This document shows positions 54,601-64,000 of a stretch of DNA of 64,000 bases, in pieces. The stretch spans positions 2,846,650 to 2,910,649 of the forward strand of contig NC_033794.1 in NCBI RefSeq assembly GCF_001876935.1. Reading direction: 5' to 3'. The notes beneath the pieces were generated by a model. The model saw only the letters and a list, made by a program, of their open reading frames with translations. It ran no database searches and was not told the DNA's origin. This DNA comes from Asparagus officinalis (lineage: Eukaryota; Streptophyta; Magnoliopsida; Asparagales; Asparagaceae). The position numbers were made by a program, and so were the translations under genes. Position 1 is the stretch's first letter, and every line of letters begins with the position of its first letter.

Positions 54601-56788
54601 ATTGAACTGCGCACTAAACATCGTCATTAAGGACCCGGGGGTTCAAGATGAGTCACGTCCCCTAAAAAGGTGAAAGAAAGCCGCTTCTAAGCCACGTGTT
54701 CGTCTTCCTGCTCTAGAGGAAACGTCTGCCCGTAGCGCTTCTTCAGAAGAACCAGGTAACAATTCATTTTTATTGTTCTCACGCTTCTTAACACTCAAAC
54801 TCATCTTATTCTCAACTTCTGTTGGGAGTCAAGAAGAGGGAGAATATCGAGTTGAAACTGTTTTTCCTGGTGGTATGGAGACTGAGGAAACCAGCTTCGT
54901 CCAACAAATGCAGGACGCTCTGAAGGAAGGACCAGCTGGCGTTCCACCAATCTCTGACATTGATCCATCAGCTTCAAACACAGGTACTGATCTTTCTCCA
55001 TTCGGAAGAGAAATCCGAGAAATGAATGAGTCGGACCGTGTGCCTCCTCTAATGACTTATGCGTTTGGTCTCCTTTTAGTTAAACTAAAAGAAGCGGGTG
55101 CAAGTAGTGGAGCTCTCGACTCTGTCCCCGTCAACGAAGGTAAAATTAATCTTCGTTTTGAGCAAATTTGTTTAAATTTATATGTTATTTATACCTTGAG
55201 TAAATTCATCTAAATTTATAAGTTATTTATGACTCAACATATTCTGTAGATGCCATAATGAATGAATCAACTAAAGGAGAAACTACCCATGCCACTAAAG
55301 TTGACGATTTTAATGACTTCGACTTTAATCTTGATATCTCGGAAGACGATCATCAGCAAATCTCCGATTACTTGTCGGGTAAAGCTTCTGATACGGCTGC
55401 AGGAGCAGATATGGGAATTGGTTCAAAAGAAGAAGGTCCTTCTGAGAGTAAGGCCTTTGTTCTTTAAACTCCATATATATATATATACTGATACTGCTAT
55501 AATCATTGGAACGTCTGATCAACCGGAGGGTCGTGACCTCGTGCCATGGGCGGGAACTGAGTTTGATTTGCAATTATCAGCTCTCGAATCTCAACCTACT
55601 ACTCCTATGGACCCTATGATGATAGAAGTCACCGTCACTCCCCAGATTAGCCCTGTCGTTACAAAAGCGAGACCGACTGAAGAAGCCGGTACGTCAGCAG
55701 ATGTTGTGCCCGGAGCTGGTAAGTTTTACCCATAATTTGTTTTGAATTTACGATCAACATTCTGTCATACTTATTGTGATTCTTTTGTTGGAAGAATCCC
55801 CTCCCAATGAGCCTTTCAACTTAGACCCAAAATTCTCTGAAGTTGAGATTGAAAAATCTTCTGACGTAGCTGGTACGTCAAAAGCTGTCATTCCTGGACC
55901 AACTTTGGCTGCTCAGGAGGCCGGACCACCACTATTGGATGAACAAAGTCATGCCGAAGGCTCTTCTGTTAAACTTGGTATGCTTCAACTCGCCGTTATG
56001 CATGCACACATATATTTTGTACTAACATATTTGTCTTCATCGCAGCTCCTTCTTCATCATTATCAGACCGCATCCAAGCCTTGTTAGCAGACGAGGATCC
56101 GGATAAGGTTGGCATTTGCTCTGATCTCCACGGCTTCATCTCCTTTTTGAATTCCATGGTTGGTCGTATTCTCTCCAAAGGATCGCAATTTGAGAATTTT
56201 AAGAAACCTCTTGACCGCTATATATCAGGGATCCGAGATGAAGGATATAATGAGTTAGCCGATTCGATCAACGCCTATATGGTCGACTTGAAGCAACATG
56301 TTGAACTTCTGAAGGGTCTTCGCACCGAAAGCGTACCTTCCTATATTGCTTCTCACATGGACTCCAAGTTACAAGCGTCGCGTGATTCTCAAAAATCAGC
56401 TAATCTCGAACTCCAAAAGCTAAGAGCCCAAAGTAATCAACTTAGGGTGAGTGTTGGCAGGAAAACACACGCCAAGGTTAACCTGCGCCGGGACTTAGAG
56501 TCGAATCAAGCGGAGATAGCTCGCTTAGAAGAGCAACTTGTAAATGCCAAGGATGCTCGTGAAATCCTGGAGTCTGAGTTGACAAAGGTAACTCAAGCTG
56601 AAGAAGACCTGTTTCAGCAATTGAATCTTCAGGATCAAATGCTTGCCAAAAAGGAACAAGAGATTGTCGAGCTTCAAAGTGTTGACGAAGAAGCTTTCAA
56701 AATTAAATTGGCAACTGAGCTTGAACAGGCTCGTGCGTTAGAGCTTTCGCAGCTTGAAGATCAGATTCGTCAATATAAACTTTTGTAA
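51609..56788 (+). pseudogene. Antisense multi-exon gene: plant mobile domain protein with coiled-coil end
   Basis: A non-coding first exon and intron (51447-51592) precede ATG 51609 (MSPRRSRGS, then a stop codon). A short exon starts 51780 and ends in another stop. The main exon, about 52112-54630, is open for over 830 codons. Its middle matches the aminotransferase-like plant mobile domain: WWTRMTKYVLNRWGRELAE, then TNTFFTKNGELGLPLHEM and KVSGLPIGDVPYQEL (near codons 220-310). Its end is rich in Ser, Glu and Asp (SDSEEEFDSEATETSEGEGE type). Further small acidic exons follow (about 54830-55000, 55260-55450, 55510-55720, 55800-55970). The last exon (56046-56788) encodes a long heptad-rich coiled coil. 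Stops near 51636, 51848, 54630 and 54677 suggest it is now broken. Antisense ORFs with this domain are known from Tat elements; their role is not established. Confidence 0.65.
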
Positions 56789-58305
56789 TTGGAGAACATA
56801 TATTTTTGTAGTTTTGTGTGAACACTCTTGATCAGTATATTGAATCCTTTTGCTCATTGAGGTTTTATTATGATTACTCATTCTTGTTTTAGAATAACCA
56901 TAATACTTATAGGATTTTTGGTAAATCCTCAGCCATCAATGGATTTGATATGCCTTTACCGACTACCGTTTGAGTCGGGCTAGTATGTGAATTATCTAGG
57001 TCCGTTTCACATATAACGTTGGGCTAAAAGAATTAAACTCTTTTAGGATTTGAACTACAATATTGAATATGTAGGCTACATGTGTTAGATGTAGGCTTAT
57101 CTCTAATAAGGGGTAGAGATAACATCCCCCATGTGTGAACGACATGGATTTTAAAGTGAGAGTAGGTTGTGTTTCCTATATAGGAGAACGAACCCGATAT
57201 TATAAAGAAGGAATTGGGTATTCCATCTTTCAATCTCTTGTTTGTTGGTAGAGATGAACCCAAAATCGGAGAGGAAGAATTTTATATTCTATCTCCTGGT
57301 CTCTTGTTTGTTGGTAGAGATAAACCCGGAATCGGAGAGGAAGAATTTTATATTCTATCCCTTGGTCTCTTGTTTGTTGGTAGAGATAAACCCGAAATCG
57401 GAGAGGAAGAATTTTATATTCTATCTTCTGGTCTCTTGTTTGTTGGTAGAGATAAACCTGAAATCGGAGAGGAAGAATTTTATATTCTATCTCCTGGAGT
57501 AGAAGAAACTCGAAGTGGGATCTCCACTTAGAGAATCTGGATTAGTTTGAATAATCCTAGCTGTCATAAGGTTTGATTATTCAATTCAAAAGTGGACCTT
57601 TCGTTCGCAACATGAATCGAAAGGAGATTTTGGTTGTGGTCCAAACTGTAGTAAGGTTTGACCAAGTGGGGGTTTTGAGATGATCCTAACTGTAGGAAGG
57701 TTTGATCGCTCAATTTGTGGACCTCTCGTTCACAGAACGAATCGAGAGGGGATTTTGGCTTTGGCCCTAACTGTTTAAAGGTTTAACCAAGTGCGGAATA
57801 GGAGTAGGGTGCAAATAACAATGAGTTTATTGATTTGCACAAACTACTCGGTGGGAAATTTTGATTTCAAACATAAGAATTTGACACGAAATAATTTGTC
57901 GACTGATACAGACTGATGACCATTAATCGATCCGACCAGTGGGGGTTTCATGGTGTGAGGTTACAAATCATTGAATCTCTTCTTCCATGATCCCGTGACA
58001 GGGTTTTGTGAGGAAAGATTAACTGTCATTAAATCTCATCTCAACAAAAGTAGTAAGAGGAACTTAATCATTTTTTTATAGCAATTAAGAACAGATTATT
58101 CACATAATCAGTTTTCATTTAGAATAATCAACTGATATCGGGTTATCCTGATTCATTTAGAATAATCAACTGATATCGGGTTATCCTGAAATATCCTATA
58201 CAGGATTCTCTAGGAACTTTCCGTTTTACATAGGTTATTATCCTGAAATATCCTATACAGGATTCTCTAGGAACTTTCCGTTTTACATAGGTTATCCTGA
58301 ACGTA
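56789..58305. other. Spacer between antisense gene and integrase
   Basis: Non-coding for both strands as far as I can see. It holds the 66-bp array, then two diverged units of about 125 bp (near 57555-57680 and 57685-57795, sharing 'aaggtttga' and 'gaatcgaaagg'-like phrases). Local duplications of 38 bp (58116/58154) and 57 bp (58181/58238) lie just before the integrase stop. Tandem repeats in this position are usual in Tat elements. Confidence 0.6.
57235..57498. repeat. Four tandem 66-bp repeats
   Basis: Units start at 57235, 57301, 57367 and 57433 with CTCTTGTTTGTTGGTAGAGA and differ at a few positions. As 66 is a multiple of three, all units stay open on the plus strand (22-residue repeat LLFVGRD.P.IGEEEFYIL). 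No start or domain supports a protein. Confidence 0.93.
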
Positions 58306-59463
58306 TTACGGATAATACTTTTTCAGGAACTTCCCATTTATTGGTATCATCATTTTGTTGCCATCCTGAGTAATCAGGCGATATGCACCGTTTGAATAGA
58401 CTGTTTCTATCACGAACGGTCCTTCCCATTTAGGTTCAAATTTGCCTTTCTTCTTAGAAGTGAGAATCATAGGCCTTCGAACAGCGAGAACTAGATCTCC
58501 TTCTTTAAAGCTTCGTCGTCGGACCTTTTTATCGAAAGTCCGAGAAATTCTAGCTTGATAAAACTCGATTTGTTGTTGAGCTTCCAAGCGTTTCTCATCC
58601 AACATCTCTAATTCCTCGAGACGTTTCTGATGATGTTCTTCCGTCATCATTCTCGTTACGAGAGCGATACGGAGGGAAGGAATCTGTATTTCCAATGGAA
58701 GGACGGCTTCACACCCATATGTTAAAGCATACGGGGTGGTTCCGGTAGGCGTGCGGACGGTCGTACGATAAGCCCAGAGAGCTTCGCCTAGTTTGTCGTC
58801 CCAATCTCGTTTATTGGTTTTCACCAATTTTACCAGAATTTTGATGATAGTCTTGTTAAATGCTTCGGCCAATCCGTTAGCTGTAGGATTATAAGCAGTT
58901 GACGAAACGTCCTTAATCCCGAATTTACCGCAGAATTTGATAAATGCGTTGCTCACGAACTGAGGACCGTTGTCGTGCACTATTCACCTTGGTACACCAT
59001 ACCGATATATGATATGGTGTTTGATAAATTTGATAACATCAGTCGTCTTTACTTCTCTAAGTGGAACTGCTTCTGCCCATTTCGAGAAATAATTGGTGAT
59101 TGTCAAAATGAAACGGTCCCCTTTAACCGAAGGTGGGAAAATAGGACCTACTATATCCATTCCCCAAGTTTCGAATGGCCATGATGTCGCCGATGGGTGT
59201 AAATACTCAGGAGGCTGGTGCATATAATTTGCATGTAACTGACACACTTCACATTGTCGTGCGTAGTCGACTGCGTCTTTTACCATAGTTGGCCAATAAT
59301 ACCCGATTCTCCTAAGTCGATCACAGAGTTTAGGACCGGGCTGATATGCACCGCAAATCCCATCATGCGCCTCTTTGAGTGCTTGTTCTGCTTATTTGCC
59401 GAATAGACAACAGAGTAAAAGACCATCATACGATCGTCGATACAACATTTGCGCTGTGGCATT
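58306..59463 (-). pseudogene. Tat integrase region
   Basis: From high coordinates: a zinc-binding zone with EAHDGICGAYQPGPK (second His replaced by Tyr) and CEVCQ. Then the catalytic core with MDIVGPI (first Asp near 59155), HDNGPQF (second Asp near 58970), and the Glu in NGLAEAFNK. Then a C-terminal domain ending FKEGDLVLAVRRP and WEGPFVI. Two stops interrupt it (59392-59394 and 58981-58983), both in the same reading frame as the RT region. Confidence 0.85.
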
Positions 59464-59591
59464 GTAGTAAAATCTCGGCGCTCTTCGCCGAATCGATTCT
59501 CTTTCTTTTACATCTTCAGGTAATATACCATGTAGGACGTAGTCGATAATGGGAAAACGCCAATCTCGAACTTCAGGTTCAACTCCTGTTG

Positions 59592-60250
59592 AGTATGCTT
59601 CTTTAGCATTTGAATCGTAGATTGGAAAGTATGCTTCTTTAGCATTTGAATCGTAGATTGGAACAATAAGCTGGTGAGTCCTCACTGTAATCAATTGCTC
59701 TGTTTCGGGAGGTTGAGCTAAGGATACTGACAATGCTGCCAATGCGTCTGCGTATGTGTTTTGGAGACGCGGAACGTACTCGATGAAAAATTCTTCAAAC
59801 GAGCTTGCTATTTCGATGGCCACCTGGTGGTATGGAATCAGGTCTCGATTTCTGACTTCATACTCTCCTCGTATTTGATTAACCACCAGTTGAGAATCTC
59901 CAAAAGCTTCAAGGTATTCGACCCCCAGCTCTTTGGCGAAATTAAGTCCGATTATTAATGCATTGTATTCAGCTACGTTATTAGAGCATGGTTCGGTCAG
60001 TGAATATGCTCTAGGCAAGACGTGCTTTTCCGGGGAAACTAAAACGACCCCCACTCATGAGGAGATTTTAGAACATCCGGGTGTACTTGCCACGTTGGTT
60101 GATCGGGAAGCCCCATCGAAGTACAATTGCCACACTTGTTGATGTGAGGTGGTATTAACTTCGTGAGTTTTATCTGGCAGATCGTCGTACAATTCGACTA
60201 CATCCTTCGTAGGGTTTTCCGCCAGAACATCACAAATAGCTCGTCCTTTA
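59592..60250 (-). pseudogene. Second (archaeal-type) RNase H of the Tat element
   Basis: Catalytic positions are visible: Asp in WQLYFDGASR (near 60125), Glu in NNVAEYNALIIGL (near 59975), Asp in FGDSQLVVNQI (near 59905) and Asp in TYADALAAL (near 59745). One stop (60055-60057) breaks it. A 36-bp duplication (59592/59628) adds 12 residues in frame after the domain. This extra RNase H is the hallmark of Tat elements. Confidence 0.82.
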
Positions 60251-60258
60251 ACTGATTT

Positions 60259-61755
60259 CTATTGCTTGAAGTACAAGTCATATTGCGATAAGAGTAAAGC
60301 CCATCTGGATAAACGCCAATTCATGAAGGTCGGTTGGGTCATGAATACTCGGATTGGGTTTATGTTGGAGATGACATAAATTGTCTGTCCAACTAAATAA
60401 TGTCGCATTTTCTGGATTGCGAACACCAAGGCAAGACATTCCTTCTTGATCATTGGATAACGAGATTCAGCTCCTACCAGTGTGCGACTCAGATAATATA
60501 CCGCTTGTTCGTGACCGTTATCATCATCTTGTGCAAGTAATGCACTTAACGAATGGCTCGTCGCTTTGACATAAATCAAAAACGGTCTGCCCGATTTTGG
60601 TGCAACGAGAATAGGTGGATTCGCTAGATATGTTTTAATATCTTCGAATGCTTTCTGACATGCTTCATCCCAAATGAACGACACACCTTTCTTTGCGAGT
60701 CTGGAGAACGGTTGACATTTTCCGGACAAGTTCGATATAAACCGACGGATATATGCCAATCGACCTTGCAATCCTCTGAGTTCTTTAAGATTTCTTGGAG
60801 GTTACAGCTCATGTATCGCCTTCACCTTATCAGGATCAATATGAATACCTTTTGTGGTGACGACAAACCCGAGAAATTTACCGCTCGACATTCCAAGGAA
60901 AGATTTGGTCGGGTTCATTTTTAGTTGATGACTCCTCATAAGATCGAACATCGTCTTCAAATCATTGATGTGGTCGTTTTTATCATGACTTTTAATGACC
61001 AGGTCATCAACGTAGCATTCAACAGTCTTCCGAAGGTGTTCTTGAAAGATCTTCGTCATTGCTCGTTGGTACGTAGCACCGGCGTTCTTCAATCCGAAAG
61101 GCATAACGGTATAACAAAAGACGCCAAGAGGTGTTCTGAAAGCTGTGTGCTTTTCGTCGTCCGGATGCATCTTGATCTGATTATACCCAGAAAATCTGTC
61201 CATGAATGACATTCTCTCAAACCCGCATGTGTTATCGATGATGACATCCGTGATTGGTAGGGGAAAATCGTCTTTAGGACAGGCGATATTCAGATCTCTG
61301 AAGTCAATACAGATTCTGATCTTTCCGTTCTTTTTAAGAACTGGAACTATATTGGCCAGCCAATCAGGGTGTTGTTCTTCTCTGACGAAACCTGAATCAA
61401 TCAATTTTTTGACTTCAGCTTCTATTGCCTCCATAATTTGCGGACGAAACCGTCTTTGTTGTTGCTTGACAGGTTTAGCATCCGATTTTATATTAAGGCT
61501 ATGCATTACTACATTTGGATCGAGTCCCGGCATATCTTCGTAGTTCCAAGCGAAAACGTCGATATACTCTTTAACGAGGGCGATTAGTTCCTCTTTTTCA
61601 TCCGATGGAAGATCACCGCTGATAAATATAGGTTTTGGATTAACTTCGTCGCCCATATTAACTTGGACTACCTTATCCTCGGTAGGAGGTTCTCTTTGCT
61701 CAAATCGATCACCGTATTGGATATTCATGTAATGCATCCATCTCAAATCGATCAC
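60259..61755 (-). pseudogene. Tat reverse transcriptase and first RNase H
   Basis: RT motifs are IRICIDFRDLN (near 61305), FMDRFSGYNQIKM (motif A Asp near 61200), VMPFGLKNAGATYQR (near 61090) and YVDDLVIKS (near 61010). A stop at 60802-60804 follows, then the same frame continues through RGLQGRLAYIRRF, the connection and RNase H with YVISNINPI and WALLLSQYDLYF. Apart from stop codons the frame is unbroken down to the integrase end. Confidence 0.88.
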
Positions 61756-61888
61756 CGTATTGGATATTCATGTAATGCATCCATGGATCTTCCCAAATAG
61801 GTAACTGATCGTCTTCTTCGATCACCGTATTGGATATTCATGTAATGCATCCATGGATCTTCCCAAATAGGTAACTGATCGTCTTCTT
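61706..61888. repeat. 43-bp and 70-bp tandem duplications upstream of RT
   Basis: A unit with 'cgatcaccgtattgg' starts at 61706, 61749 and 61819 (offsets 43 and 70). Together they shift the gag-pol frame by 113 bases. Confidence 0.95.
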
Positions 61889-63985
61889 CGGTTGTGGAAG
61901 GATCAACTGTCGCCATGTTCGATATTAGGGCTTTGAATCTCTCTCCAATGCTCACGTCGGAGTCCCAGATTGAAGTATCGGATGAATGCCCACTCTCATT
62001 TCTTAGCTGGCTAATGATCTGCTGGCCATATTCGTCATCAGATGATGAAGCATAACCTAGACCTCTTTTATGACCGTAATAATTATCCGGTTTTCCTTTT
62101 GGTACGTAGGTAGGACGGGGTGGAACCCTGAAACCTTGACCAAAATGAAGGCCTTCACCGAGGGAAAGGTCATAGCCTTGGCTCGTCATGTAATCATTCG
62201 CTTGTGAACTGTACTGAGAGAAATGTCGCCCGGGTTCTTCATCATCTGAGTTGGTGTTCAAGAAAAGATCAGGAGTTGGGGATGGATCCCATTTTCCAAA
62301 GATTATTTCTTTTTCACCTCCTGTCTTTGCGGGTAAGATCACAGTTGTTCCGATTGGATTTTGAAGATATTTTATCATCGTGCAAGACGAGCGAAGTGGC
62401 ATGTGTAGACTAGGATTGTCATACAATTCCTGCATTACACTATCAAGACAAGGCGAGTACTCTAACTTATCATTTATTATTTCATCGGCAAGTTGCCAGT
62501 TACAACTTTCGTCCGACGATTCATCACCATCAAAATCGATTACAAGAGGTTCAATGTCATTTAGTACAAGACCTTCACTATAATTGAGTCCGACTTCGGT
62601 ATCAGCTTCTTCTCCGCTGTCCGTGCCATGGGCCGATGGTTCAGTATCGGCCTCAGCACCATAAAGAAGGGAGTCAATAAAGTAATTTTCTAACCCCTTG
62701 AATGGTTGCTTATCCGCGACCACCGCACCATAAAGAAGGGAGTCAATAAAGTAATTTTCTAACCCCTTGAATGGTTGCTTATCCGCGACCACCGTCTTGA
62801 CCTCCTCATTAGTGTTAACCCCTTGAATGGTTGCTTATCCGCGACCACCGTCTTGACCTCCTCATTAGTGTCAACATACTTCAAATACTGATGGAGGGTG
62901 GAGGGAACTATAAGATTACCGTGGATCCATAGGCGACCCAACAGTAAGTTATATGAAGTTTCAGCATCAATCACATAGCAAGTGACCTCCGACTTCAAAT
63001 CTCCAAGCTGACACTTCACTCGGATTTTCCCCTACGGTCTTGACCAGCTTGTGTTAAACCCGTAGATAACGGTTCCTGTAGAGGCTAGCTTGTTGGCGGG
63101 AATTCCGAGGTGGTACATCAACCGAAGTAGCATGATGCTGATAGCGGAACCCGGGTCTACTTGGATCTGGTTGACCATGCTCGAGCCGATATATCCAGTA
63201 AAATATAACGGTCTATCATGCTTTGAATTCCTGACTTGCATATCTTCTTTTGTGAAAGCAATGCAAGGAAATTTAGTGGCTGCCAGATTGCAATGCTGCA
63301 CTGATGATTCTGGCTTTTCAGGAGTTGGCTTGATCTGAGTGAGGAATACCTCAGAATCAGCCAAAGCTTCTTGTAAAGCTTCTCTGGTTTCTTTCGAGAG
63401 GCGCAACAACTCGTATAGTGTGATCCTTGTTGGAATATTATCCAACTGAGTCATAACGTCGAAGCGGTAGGGAGTGTTTGAGCTTTCCGGTTTGTCTCGT
63501 CCAATCGGTCGACTAAAACGAGACTGCTTTGGAATTTGAACCTCTTTGTGTTGAGGTTCCTTCTCCTTTTGCTTAACAATTTTCTGAGGTTTTTCAGCTG
63601 CTACTGGTGGACTTGGAATCACCCCCAGCTCTGTCAAAGTCTTGGTAGGTACCGCTTTAACTACCCCCTGCTCGGCTAACTGCTCGGCTGCGCTTGGGTA
63701 ATTGAAACTGTACTCATTTCCACTTCTTGTAGCGAAAACTTCCTGCTCTTCATCAGAAAGTGATAAAGCTGCTATCTCCTCATCGTTCTTCTCAGAAATC
63801 GCCGAGGCTCTATAACAGGATTTCTCTTTTCCCTTGCCTTTTGACTTCTTCTTCGACGTGGATGTTGTCCACTGTTCATCCTCAAGCAAATCCGGATGAA
63901 CCCAAAGGATTTCGCCGTTAGGGGTTGTATGAGATACAAGCCCTTTTTGGCGCTGTCCATGAGGGTCATCGTTGATGGTTTGCAT
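61802..63985 (-). pseudogene. Tat gag/protease zone (partial)
   Basis: The region between Gag and RT: a Lys/Glu-rich segment, a stretch with IPTRITLYELLRLSKETREAL-type sequence (near 63440-63380), then an aspartic protease-like QIQVDPGSAISIM (near 63160) and a C-terminal part with ETSYNLLLGRLWIH (near 62950). A stop lies at about 63032. A negatively charged linker follows to RT. Tandem duplications of 69 and 56 bp (62656-62872) disturb the frame. Gag proper is beyond the window. Confidence 0.75.
62656..62872. repeat. 69-bp and 56-bp tandem duplications in the protease-RT linker
   Basis: A unit with 'gcaccataaagaagg' starts at 62656 and 62725 (69 bp). A unit with 'aaccccttgaatgg' starts at 62761 and 62817 (56 bp). 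Confidence 0.94.
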
Positions 63986-64000
63986 TTTTACCTTGGATAC

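Larger units (their letters stand above)
49908..63999 (-). mobile_element. Ty3/gypsy element of the Tat type with an antisense PMD gene
   Basis: On the minus strand: a gag/protease zone (63985 down), RT and RNase H (61755-60259), a second archaeal-type RNase H (about 60150-59650), integrase (about 59400-58306), a long spacer, then the 3' LTR (51455-49908). Two RNase H domains mark the Tat lineage. The spacer between integrase and 3' LTR carries a spliced gene on the plus strand (51609-56788). The element is inserted in copia-3 and its 5' part is outside the window. Confidence 0.85.

Noticed and set aside
57235..57498. Regular repeats that could suggest a CRISPR array
   Set aside because: Units are directly adjacent without spacers, in a plant retrotransposon spacer. 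It is a simple tandem array.

Overview
This window is nuclear DNA of a flowering plant, most likely a eudicot. Genes with many GT-AG introns are separated by nested LTR retrotransposons (Ty1/copia, Ty3/gypsy), Helitron-like ends and small TIR elements. I cannot name the species.

Region 1 (1-8865) holds an old AT-hook/PPC (AHL) gene copy, AHL-A. Its second intron was filled by a Helitron-like sequence and a decayed copia element. That element carries its two LTRs in inverted orientation and is itself hit by a hAT-like and a PIF/Harbinger-like TIR element.

Region 2 (8733-40783) is a recent tandem duplication of about 11 kb. Each unit has a plus-strand five-exon AHL gene (AHL-B, 10361-13378; AHL-C, 29656-32780), a tRNA-Gln locus, and a minus-strand gene of the CMP-sialic acid/UDP-galactose transporter-like family. 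The transporter in unit 1 lost its first two exons at the duplication breakpoint. The unit 2 copy is complete (15 exons). At the junction lie an LTR-derived remnant carrying a 1.4-kb non-autonomous hAT element, a second fragment of AHL-A, and a copia element (23761-29389). That element has a single long open reading frame, but the first part of its reverse transcriptase is missing. Its 3' LTR now sits directly upstream of AHL-C.

Region 3 (40784-46746) has a PIF-like MITE, a Helitron-like 3' end, a fold-back element and a PIRL-type (Ras-group-related) leucine-rich-repeat gene. That gene has a GC-AG intron and a 17-base gap of Ns.

Region 4 (46747-63999) is a minus-strand copia element interrupted by a large minus-strand Ty3/gypsy element of the Tat type (two RNase H domains). 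Between its integrase and 3' LTR, on the opposite strand, the gypsy element carries a multi-exon gene for a plant-mobile-domain (PMD) protein. That gene's TATA box and first untranslated exon lie in the LTR. The element runs past the right edge.

Across all regions there are perfect or near-perfect local tandem duplications. Eleven have a period of 68-70 bp and six are shorter. They cut introns, exons and retrotransposon reading frames alike and look more like an assembly signature than biology. Any judgement on broken frames here should allow for them.
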